Of a stretch of 64,000 bases of DNA, positions 56,084 through 64,000 are shown piece by piece. Position 1 is the stretch's first letter. Each line of letters opens with the position of its first letter. The stretch lies in the NCBI GenBank assembly GCA_001599715.1, contig BCHU01000006.1, positions 529,677 through 593,676 on the forward strand. Direction: 5' to 3'. A program made the translations under genes and the position numbers. This DNA comes from Phaeotremella fagi. Lineage: Eukaryota > Basidiomycota > Tremellomycetes > Tremellales > Phaeotremellaceae. A model generated the notes under the pieces. It did no database searches, was not told the DNA's origin, and saw only the letters and a list, made by a program, of their open reading frames with translations.

Positions 56084-57641
56084 ATGTCAACAACACCAAC
56101 ACTCATATCTTTTCTCGCTGAACTTCCTCTATCCGAAACAACATGTCTAGACATATTTGAATCTAAGCGATTGGCGTTAGCATTGGACCATTATTTCAGG
56201 TGAGGACTTCGTTCTCCATATATTCATTCAACTTTACTAACATTTCCAAGGTCACCCCTTGATATAGGTTCGTCTCGCCTACTCTCCTTCTCATCGAGAG
56301 CATATCAACTTATTCACATACAGGTCTAGACCTCACTTCCGATCCAAATTCTCTCCATCCCCTCATCGCATGTGGTATCGGCGCCTTAACAGCGAAAGCC
56401 TGTCAATCACATTCAGAAGATTATTTCATGCATTGGGCTAATCTACTTACACCTATCTATTGTGAAGAACCAACAATAGAGTTCGTTCAAGGTTGTGCTT
56501 TACTTAGTTATTTTGAATTGGGTAGAGGGAGATTCCATAATGCTTGTGTACGTTACAACGAATTTCTATCTAAACGAGTAATGACTAATATCTCCTTCAA
56601 TTTTAGTTCTTCACTGGAAAGGGGATTAGCAGTATGTCATACAATATCATCTACGTTTATGGCTTCTCTCATAAATGTTAATGTTTGCAGGTGCAATGGC
56701 GCTGGGTCTGACCAAACCTCCATTTCCATCTAACTCATCCAACGATGTCATCACCAGAACGTATGTGATAGATCTAGGAAACCAACTGAATTGTTCTCCC
56801 AGAGTCTTGCAGCTTTGCTGTATCGAACACGCCTTATCTCTACACAGACCCAACGGCTCGTCTTTGAAACTTGACAATCTCTTCCCCTTTCCAGACGATA
56901 CGATTTTCGAGGCCTCCATCGACATGACATTGTTGTGGAGTTCGGCTGTTAGAACATGTTTTGGGCTGGAGAAACGGGAAGAAGTCAAATCGCGACCGAT
57001 GATGATTGAAAATATGTTCGATGATAATGATATAAAATGGTCATCGGAGAATATTGATCGTTATTCCAATTCTGGAAAAGGTTCAGTAAGTCTTTTAAGT
57101 TCAAGAGTGTTCAACGTGACTGAAGGTTGTTTAGCAATTTCTCGAACTTCATGTACTTCATTCAATGTCTCAAGTCCTCCTCACTCTGCCCTTACTTCCT
57201 ACATCAACAAAACTTTCCTTTGAGGATGCCAATCGTATCAGAAATGGGTCGAAGCAATGTATAGAAATGGCCAAGCAAAGCGACTTACCTGTGACATTAT
57301 TTTCTGTGAGTGAACGACGCGGACTAAAACATTCTAATTTATATTGACACTACTTTTAGGGACTTAACATTGCTCTGGCTGGAGTCATTCTGCGCTGTCT
57401 GAATCGCGAGAACGATTCTGATCCCCTTGAAGCTGATCAAACAACCATCGCTTTAGTTGTGTCGCTTCTCACAACGTCGAAAGGGTTCCAACCAACTGTT
57501 TTCTCACGATGGATAGAATTTATTCAACCGTCATCCATGAAATTATCGAAACCTTCCATCATTAAGAACCCTATGGATCAAGTGCTCGACTATCCATTGC
57601 TAGCCTTGGGGTACTGTTCCATGGATACAGCTGTTCAATGA
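56084..57641 (+). CDS. Fungal-specific transcription factor domain protein, no zinc cluster seen
   Basis: Exon 1 (MSTTPTLISFLAELPLSETT) is joined to FVSPTLLLIESIS by an intron that starts after LDHYF and ends TTGATATAG. The reading then gives LIACGIGALTAKACQ, EFVQGCALLSYFELGRGRFHNA, and across another intron SAMALGLTKPPFPSN. Together these match the fungal_trans middle homology domain of Zn2Cys6 regulators. Later helices (CIEHALSLHR, MTLLWSSAVRTCFGLEK, NIALAGVILRCLNREN) fit the C-terminal half. No Cys-rich Zn2Cys6 motif lies before it, either in this frame or upstream. It may be a truncated regulator, a co-regulator, or the true start may be missed. Some internal splice sites (57080-57170) are uncertain. 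Confidence 0.72.
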
Positions 57642-58016
57642 ATCCTTTGGATCTCAATTTGAAGTGTAATACATGTTGTGGTATGAAAGAAACAAGATCA
57701 GTAGGAAGTGAACTACAGTATGTACAAGTAATGTGAAATATTATAATGGTGAACTCAGTGGAAGACGATGACTTATCACAGGGAATATTGTACTTATAGG
57801 TGTGACGAGCGGTCTAGAGGCTTCGATTTCAATACTTGACATATGTAGCTGAAGAAAGAATTATAACATTCTGAAACTATATTTAACACCTTCCCATATT
57901 TCCAACCAAATTATATTTCATTCTAAACACCTGTTCTTTCGTTTTTCTGTGGGTTACGTTTCAACTCAACGCTAACATATGCACACCACACTTACTTTTC
58001 ATTCACAAGCTCCCCC
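57642..58016. other. Convergent intergenic region
   Basis: 3' flanks of the transcription-factor-like gene and the glycosidase. Nothing gene-like. Confidence 0.5.
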
Positions 58017-59819
58017 TCATTGGAATGTTACAAGTGCAACAGACGAAGCTTCCATTATGAACGTTCCATTCTTCAAAGTCTCTTCCACGACAGTACCGTT
58101 AGGGTAACCCGAGTTGGTATCGAAGGATTGACCTGCCCAGGTACTACGAAATATCAGCCGTTGTCTAATCCTCTACTCACATCCCATGATACGAATTTGT
58201 GGTTGGTGTAGAAAGTCTTTTGATTGTCGCTTGCTGTCCACTAGCCCATCCGTCAAGAACAACGTTGATAGCAGCGCGTGCGACTCCGGTCCCGTTATTG
58301 GGGAAGTATGGTTCAGGGTTGATGAGTACCATACGGACTAGATCACCATTCTCCCAGATACCATAAGCACCCAAGTTGGTTGCGGTAGTCCCAACAGTGT
58401 TGTTGGTACTTCCTAGCTCTGCGACGTAACTGTTTCCACTGGTACCAATTGCCTCGTTGACGATGAGGAAAGCGTGATACAGAGGCATGATGTGAGGTCG
58501 ATCAGTGGTGTTGGTTCCGTCATCGAATCCAGCTTGAGGTTGGATGACGTTGTATCGATATCCTAATCCGTTGTGGAAATGGACACGCGAGATACCCATC
58601 GACGCTGAAAGCAACATCCAATCTACACCCCAGATGGCAGATTCTGCGGTGTTGGATGTACCTGGTGAACCGTGACTATATGGGGTAAGTAAAAAGCAAT
58701 GTGATTAAGCGTTTACTCACTTGGCATAAGAGTTGGTCTCGCCCTGGATTTATCAGCTTCGCTTCTCTTCATCGACTCACCCAAACAAAATCGAGTCCTG
58801 CCGACTTGACCGCTCGTAAATCGTTGGCTCTGAGAGTCCCATTCTGTCTTACATACTGCTTCGGCATGAGGGCACCAGCAGGTGCACTTGAACCTGAGAA
58901 GACGCTATTATAGAAATGATCGGCGTAGGTGCTGATCAATGGTGAGACCTCGGGATCGTCTAGAAGACCAGCTTCGAATGCCGAGATCGAACTGAACTGC
59001 CTCCAAGTTTCACCACCAGCGAAAGCAGCTGTTTGAAGCTTCAATCCAGTGCTGAAATCCATGACACCCATGATACCACGAATGTATTCGTTCCAAGTGG
59101 AAGAATAGTTTTTCGGGGTCCAGGTAGCGTAGCTGACAACGGAAGGTACAGCAGTGGCTTTGTAGAGATCGGGTTCGTTACCGAGTTCAAGGAGACGAAG
59201 TGGATGATTGGCGAGTTGGGCAGCTCGACTACCTTGGAAAGTATCGGCTAGATGAGCAGCTTGGGCGATGGTTTCAGTCTTGTTCAATGATCGTAAGTTG
59301 ATACCCCAGGTGAATGGGGTGCCGGCAGGTAGATTCTGAGATAGAGCATACCAGTCTTTACCAATGAACACCTCTGAAGCTTCGGGATATGGTACAGACG
59401 GTGTTGGAGCTGCGACGGTGATGTTACCAACTTGTAACGAGAGGTCGAGGATACCACGGTCTTCAGAGTCGGCTATAGGAAAAGTATTAGAATCAACTTC
59501 GAAGATGCCACTCACCTCCAACTCGGAACCATGTCCAAGTACCTGTACGTTCTTGTAGATTACCCAATACAGTGTTAAGGAAAGTGTTGGGTTGTCCAAC
59601 CTGGAACCCAGCCCAATCAGGCCATCGATCCATCTCGATAGACAAAGCTGCCAAATAAGGTGAAAGTGGTTCAGCGAAGCAAGGTTGGTAAGCTGGGATG
59701 TGGACGATCGAAGTTTCAACTAAACCGATGGGGGAAGTCACATCAGGTGCCCCATAGGTTTGGTTGTTACTCGCTGCGCGAGCGGCAAGAGAAAGTGCTA
59801 CTGGATGTGAGATGATCAT
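58017..59819 (-). CDS. Glycoside hydrolase family 79 (beta-glucuronidase-like)
   Basis: A secreted-type glycosidase. The start at 59819 gives a weak signal (MIISHPVALSLAARAAS); an upstream start cannot be excluded. Core blocks: LSIEMDRWPDWAGFQVGQPN, TWTWFRVG, FTWGINLRSLN, and LLELGNEPDLYK, whose NEP carries the acid/base Glu of clan GH-A. The nucleophile Glu is in VWGETNSYA, restored across the intron at about 58747-58784. Then SAIWGVDWMLLSASMGISRVHFHNG, and a C-terminal beta domain ending HGI-TWAGQSFDTNSGYPNGTV and VALVTFQ, which closes in frame across the last intron. GH79 enzymes act on glucuronides or heparan-like glycans. Several N-glycosylation sequons (NQT, NIT, NKT, NYS, NGT) agree with secretion. 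Confidence 0.87.
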
Positions 59820-61562
59820 CTTGGATGTATGGGGATGGTTCACTCCAAAACGTTCATCATGAACTCGTATTTATACATTTCTACCCCAACATCGGTACAT
59901 TGAATGGTCCGTCATCATTTTGAGGGGTAGTAGGTTGGGATCATGTGGGTTCCCACGGAGAAGAACTATTTATTTTTGGAGCACCGGGCCGTTGATCACA
60001 AGTGACTAACAAAATCCTAATTTGACCTATCAAAACACCCCACAACTGAGCCCGGCTCACTCGCAACAATTGTTACTCCTAGCGGATGTGCCTGGCTCGG
60101 TGTTCTGTAAATAGGATTTGTTCGATGACACCTGCTTATTTTTAGTTCAATCGGTCAGTCGAATTGCCAAGCACGGGATATTTTTCATCCTGAACCTTCT
60201 TCACAGACTGAGGTGCAACGTATCGTTACCGGTACTCGTCCCGGAGGACTGAGAACTGGGACAGCAAAAGGCATCCCCGTATGATCGTCTCCGAATGTCA
60301 TCAGATGGTGACGTCTCGATCACATTGTACTGAAAGTACCCCTGGTCGGAACTCGCACCGGTGGATCTCCTCTTATTTCAACATGAGAACGAATGTCAAG
60401 ATCTCACGCCTCAAGACTGGGAAAGGAGGCCCCAACCACCCATCTTCTTCCCACGATGGATTGAGTCACTCAAAGGTCATTGGTGGACTCCAATATCCAA
60501 TGGAACAACTACTCTTCCATCCACTGCCAGTGCTCAGATGTTGCATGAGAACATGATGAAGTGGCGTACTTGTACGGGTTGATATTAACGAAAAAGTCTT
60601 ATTGTTTTTTAAGGGTCAGTGGTAATTGTTCTATTTTCTTATTGTTCTTTGTTGGACATACGTAGTCCGTAGAATCTCAGATAGTTGAAGTTGAATGCAT
60701 CCCGATTCTTTCCCAGAATTTAACACACTGTTTCGCCGAAATGTAGACATCAACTTGCTTTTGAATCTCTTGATTGTAAGTCTTTGTCCGAGGAAAGACT
60801 TGTGAGAAGTGAATCAAATCAAGTAGCACAATGTAAAACTGATTCAAGTGGAATACCATCATTCGATCGCAAAAAGTGAGTTACAAGCGAATGGATGAAC
60901 GATTGGTTCCAATCATTTCCTTCAACATACAGTGCATACACAACTTTACAACAAAAATCAACTTCATCAACTTCAAACATGTTCCTACCTCCCTCCCGAA
61001 TTTCAAATCAAATAATTCATAATCAAAGCACCGGTCAATCATCTTTACTTCATAAGATATTGTTAGCGGTATGCGCGATCCAGAATACGAACAAATTGTA
61101 ACGGTTCCAAGATCTCATCAGGAACTTGGGAGGTGCTTTCATGCCTAGCGAATATTTTCTTTCATGTCTAGCATGTGATGTTTAAATAATGGGGTGTGGT
61201 ACTATGGCATGACCGAGTCATAACATCCACAGAGTTGAATTGCACTTGCAATCGGCACCTTTGTTGATCTATAGTCTCTCCGTGATCAAAGGATACAGTA
61301 TTTCACCTTTCGAAATTATCTCAATGCCTCTTTTGATGTCGAGGAGTACACTTCTGTTCGAGCAAACTCCACTAAGGTGAAGGCAAATACCAAGCTACCT
61401 TTGTTCTTGTAGACTTCCTAGGGGATGAAAGGTGGTCTGTCATTTCAGACGTTATAAATACTGCAATGCAATTCCCAGTTCTCTCCCCTTTCGTTTTCCT
61501 CATCAACGACAGTCCGTTGATATCTATCAACCAACCCGATTACAACAAACATATCATACAAC
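59820..61562. other. Gene-poor stretch with possible relics
   Basis: Holds the glycosidase promoter and about 1.7 kb without a firm gene. Three coding-like pieces are visible: 60295-60582 (listed separately); a 60-codon minus frame at 60677-60862; and an ATG at about 60979 whose 30 codons run into a GTATGC donor near 61069 and may be a first exon. A TATA box (TATAAATA, 61453-61460) stands about 100 bp before the next gene. Confidence 0.45.
60295..60582 (+). pseudogene. Coding-like relic with an in-frame stop
   Basis: From the ATG at 60295 the frame reads MSSDGDVSITLY, then a TGA, then about 82 further open codons (KYPWSELAPVDLLLFQ, ENECQDLTPQDWERRPQPP, FFPRWIESLKGHWWTP) up to a TGA at 60580. 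The composition is protein-like, and Trp/Pro-rich. I recognise no family. Simplest reading is a decayed gene or exon; read-through or a missed intron cannot be excluded, but no GT/AG pair removes the TGA. Confidence 0.25.
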
Positions 61563-62141
61563 ATGCCGGACTCTGATGATGCATCAAGCCAAATCTCCAA
61601 AACCCAAGGTACAACCAAATGGTCATTCGACAGCCACCCCATCGACTCATACTGTTTCCATTATACAGAAATCGACGCAAAAAGCGAGTCCGACACGAGA
61701 ACAGTCTACTCCGTTGTTAACAAACAAAGTAAAGTCCAAATTGTTGGGGTCCACTATGAAGACACAGGTTACAATTCATGGATCTCCGCAACCTATAATG
61801 ATGGTGAATCGAGTGCTGCTAATTACAAAGCTTGGTTGGGGTGTTTAGGTTATCTTCATGGTGGGACTGGTGCATTTCGGGAGACAGAATTGGATAGTCT
61901 CGCCATAGGGTTTGCGAATGCGACGACGGCAATGTCGTCATGCACATCCTCGAACCTCGAGTCTCAACCTGTCTCGACTCTATCAACCTCGACTCCATCA
62001 AATTCGACTCCATCAACCTCGAGTTTATCAACCCCGAGTGTATCAGCCTCGACTTTATCAACTCCGATTCCATCAAACTCGAGTCTATCAACCTCGAATC
62101 TCGAACCTATTGTCAACCTCGATGTTAGCCCTACTGACTAA
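61563..62141 (+). CDS. Unknown small protein with Ser/Thr-rich minisatellite tail
   Basis: Single exon, 192 residues, no signal peptide. The first 125 residues look folded: TTKWSFDSHPIDSYCFHYTE, VQIVGVHYEDTGYNSWISA, NYKAWLGCLGYLHGGTGAF, ELDSLAIGFANA. The last 65 are STPSN/STPST/SSLST-type five-residue repeats, coded by an imperfect 15-bp minisatellite (consensus CCTCGANNNNATCAA). A TATA box lies about 100 bp upstream and a good A-rich context precedes the ATG. I recognise no family. The tail DNA recurs outside genes at 63240-63430 and 63800-63960, and a hairpin 20 bp beyond the stop also recurs. This suggests a duplicated, repeat-associated, fast-evolving gene. Confidence 0.6.
   Translation: MPDSDDASSQISKTQGTTKWSFDSHPIDSYCFHYTEIDAKSESDTRTVYSVVNKQSKVQIVGVHYEDTGYNSWISATYNDGESSAANYKAWLGCLGYLHGGTGAFRETELDSLAIGFANATTAMSSCTSSNLESQPVSTLSTSTPSNSTPSTSSLSTPSVSASTLSTPIPSNSSLSTSNLEPIVNLDVSPTD
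61960..62110 (+). repeat. 15-bp coding minisatellite
   Basis: About ten imperfect copies of a unit CCTCGANNNNATCAA inside the tail of the 61563 gene. Unit length is a multiple of three, so copy-number changes keep the frame. Seen directly. Confidence 0.75.
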
Positions 62142-62685
62142 ACCTTTGGGAGTCAATCAACGATACCGTTTCAGAGTATCGGTTAGTTCTGTTGTTCTCA
62201 TTTCTTTTCGTTCGCTAATGGATGACATATAAATAGTAGCGTAAAGTCAGTATTTCTTCAACGAATGTATCGGTTTTGTCGGTCGGATTTCTGTTCATGG
62301 AATATTCGCTATTTCATAACGGTGAGTATGAGTAATCTCTACAACGAGATACAGTGACGACCGTTCATAGTAGACATTACTCAAGAAGTCGTTTCTGTGG
62401 TACTCTCGTCGTACAGTCTTTGACTGTCGTTTGGTTTTGAGTGTCAAAGTATAGGACACACAAATCATCATAGCATTCCAGTCATGAACCAATGCGATAT
62501 CATCGCCTTCAGTTTTGAAATGAGTGTAGGGAATGAACTGTCCTCTTCGTCGTCCTCACCTCCGTATTCAAATTCAAGTTGCGCTCTTTGGCAGTCAATG
62601 CCTGCGTGCTTAGAATTGACCTTGCACACACCTTACACCGCACTTGTAACATCATCATGTATACTGTACATTCATAATCTTGATA
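62142..62685. other. Intergenic region with conserved hairpin
   Basis: 3' flanks of two convergent small genes. It starts with a hairpin at 62161-62181 that has a near-copy at 63452-63473. Other open frames here show no features. Confidence 0.5.
62161..62181 (+). other. Hairpin copy 1 (6-bp stem)
   Basis: Arms CGATAC and GTATCG flank a nine-base loop CGTTTCAGA, followed by GGTTAG. It lies 20 bp after the stop of the 61563 gene. The partner at 63452 has arms CAATAC and GTATTG and nearly the same loop, so the second pair has changed from G-C to A-T on both sides. Structure is inferred from sequence only. Confidence 0.5.
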
Positions 62686-63157
62686 TTACAAATGAAGATA
62701 ACGATAAATCGAATCAACTCTCATTGCAAACTGCATGGCTGTAAGAGATGGAAATCCACCACCCATCCCACCTCCTTCACCAAGAGCGACTTGAAATTTA
62801 TATCCTTGATATTCGGTATTAGCTCTACGGTTGAAGCTTGTCCAGTTTGTAAACGTCCGCCTAGAGATGGTGTTAACTTTATCCAACCATATAAACTCAC
62901 CCTCCATTTCTCTCAACGATATACTCAATCTTCTCCCGCAGACTGTATTCAGTTGTAGTTGTATCATCCGCAACCCTATTCGTAGTCTCATTATCAAATG
63001 ACCCAATCCAAGCCATCACTTTCCAATCGCCAAGGGGAATCTTAATCATTCTTATGTGAGTAACTGCACACGGACATATATGCAAAAGACTGAGAGATGA
63101 CTTACAATGGTAGACCAAAAGAACAATAGAAGGACAAAATCTCAACAGCGCGGTCAT
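62686..63157 (-). CDS. Unknown small protein, probable secretion or membrane signal
   Basis: Three exons from the ATG at 63157. Exon 1 gives MTALLRFCPSIVLLVYH, a signal-like hydrophobic start. An intron (GTAAGT...GTGCAG) leads to THIRMIKIPLGDWKVMAWIG, FDNETTNRVADDTTTTEYSL and EKIEYIVERNGG. A second intron (GTGAGT...CTCTAG) leads to RTFTNWTSFNRRANTEYQGY, FQVALGEGGGMGGGFPS and the end SIYRYLHL. Both introns close the frame. About 130 residues; no family recognised. The NWTSF...YK/YQ..LG..GG pattern faintly echoes the 61563 protein (NSWISA...YKAWLG..GYLHGG), which may or may not be real. Confidence 0.5.
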
Positions 63158-64000
63158 TTTCCAATTTCTTCATTTCTAGATGAGAGCGGGACTCAAAAAC
63201 TAAGCTGCTAAGATACTTCTCCAAGTCATGAATATTGTCATGACGCTATGCTCAACCTTGAGCTCAAACCTCAACCTCGCAACCTCGAGCTCAAACCTCA
63301 ACCTCGAATTCATCGTTACCTCGAACCTCAACCTCGAATTCATCGTTACCTCGAACCTCGAATTTATCTTGAACCTCGAATTTACCTCGAACCTCGAATC
63401 CATCGTTACCTCGAAGTTAACTTGGTTAACTTAATTCTAGAACTCAACTAACAATACCGTTTCAGAAGTATTGGTTAGTCTTTTTGTGCTATTGTACCTT
63501 GTTCCTGTTTCTTTTGTTTGCTAAACGTCTTTGATCTTAATCCTTTTGTTTCTTAAACACTATTGTCCTGGTGACTTATTGTTTATACGTAGTTATTGTT
63601 TTATTCTTTATTGTTTCCTATTTCCTTTTGTTTATTTCTGACATATATATATCTCGAGGGATTNGTGCTTGAACTGCATCGATCTCGTACTTTTGTCTTC
63701 TCTTAGATAATTCTTAGTTTATAGTACTCTGCATCGTTATCACCTTACATCGAGCTATCTTGATCAACCTTCTCTTAACTGTGTAGTCAATCACCCTTAA
63801 GAGATTCAACCTCGACGTCAATTTAGTATTCAACCTCGAACTCAATCCTCGAACTCAACCTCGACATCAACCTCGACATCAACCTCGACATCAACCTCGA
63901 CATCAACCTCGAATAAACAACCTCGAGTTATCACCTCGAAGTTAACCTCGAACGTCAACCTCGCAGTCGGATTTGGGCAACTCTTGTTGATCAAGATAGC
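63158..64000. repeat. Repeat-rich right end (CCTCGA-type arrays)
   Basis: Two arrays of CCTCGA-containing units, about 63240-63430 (units of 12-18 bp such as CCTCGAATTCATCGTTA) and 63800-63970 (at least four perfect 12-bp TCAACCTCGACA units). Between them is T-rich DNA with a TATATATATA run near 63643. The first array is followed by the second hairpin copy. No intact gene: the first array can be read as protein for about 68 codons, but it looks like a detached copy of the 61563-gene tail. There is an ambiguous base at 63664. Confidence 0.6.
63452..63473 (+). other. Hairpin copy 2 (6-bp stem)
   Basis: Arms CAATAC and GTATTG flank loop CGTTTCAGAA, then GGTTAG. Equivalent to the hairpin at 62161-62181 and likewise placed just after a CCTCGA repeat array. 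One stem pair differs by a compensated double change. Confidence 0.5.

Noticed and set aside
63228..63451. Overlapping repeat-coded frames at the right end
   Set aside because: All frames of the CCTCGA array are open for short distances; no start context or unique sequence, so not called as genes.
63800..63970. Regular repeats resembling a CRISPR array
   Set aside because: Units of about 12 bp without unique spacers, in a eukaryotic nuclear genome; a minisatellite.

Overview
The window is nuclear DNA of a basidiomycete yeast or fungus, most likely a tremellomycete (Cryptococcus/Kwoniella-type). The evidence is very intron-dense genes, introns mostly of 45-70 nt with GTAAGT/GTGAGT donors and CTAAC/CTGAC branch sites, tightly packed genes on both strands, and fungal-specific families (Arg5,6 fusion, Atp11, mL59, SIT siderophore transporter, Fcy2, thaumatin-like protein). 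Genus is inference. Gene models are hand-spliced; where frames closed exactly across introns I say so.

Layout. 1-587: 5' part of a SHB17-like histidine phosphatase (minus) running off the left edge. 1289-3226: thaumatin-like protein with a Gly/Thr-rich tail. 3370-4124: small secreted protein. 5446-7945: BRF1 (Pol III TFIIIB). 8340-10778: UBA2 (SUMO E1). 11007-11750: probable MED18. 12171-12832: mitoribosomal mL59, head-to-head with 13101-15172 ATP2 (F1 beta), followed by 15606-16912 ATP11, the chaperone that binds F1 beta. 17463-23049: large chromodomain protein. 23395-25475: siderophore transporter. 26231-27729: three related tandem small genes of unknown family. 28075-30049: cytosine/purine permease. 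30484-32493: DGAT2 with two micro-exons. 32820-33818: unknown. 33939-35500: PQ-loop membrane protein. 35540-36217: RPS14. 37047-40437: CCC2 copper ATPase. 40847-43217: ATP1 (F1 alpha), head-to-head with 43524-44247 bL21m. 44417-47379: kinesin-14. 47683-51210: ARG5,6. 51375-53697 and 53959-55637: head-to-head, full-length paralogues of an unrecognised family. 56084-57641: fungal transcription-factor domain protein without a zinc cluster. 58017-59819: GH79 glycosidase. 59820-64000: gene-poor, repeat-rich right end with two small unknown genes, a 15-bp coding minisatellite, copies of it elsewhere and one ambiguous base (63664).

Themes. The window holds both catalytic-core F1 subunit genes (ATP1, ATP2), the assembly factor for beta (ATP11) and two mitochondrial large-ribosomal proteins (mL59, bL21m). 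Each F1 gene forms a divergent pair with one of the ribosomal protein genes, and the two intergenic promoters share three short motifs in the same order and orientation. Iron/copper handling is represented by the siderophore transporter, whose upstream region has an exact ATCWGATAA iron-GATA type site, and by CCC2. The best candidates for something undescribed are the paralogue pair at 51375-55637, the tandem trio at 26231-27729, and the right-end repeat system, where two copies of a small hairpin differ by a compensated base pair.
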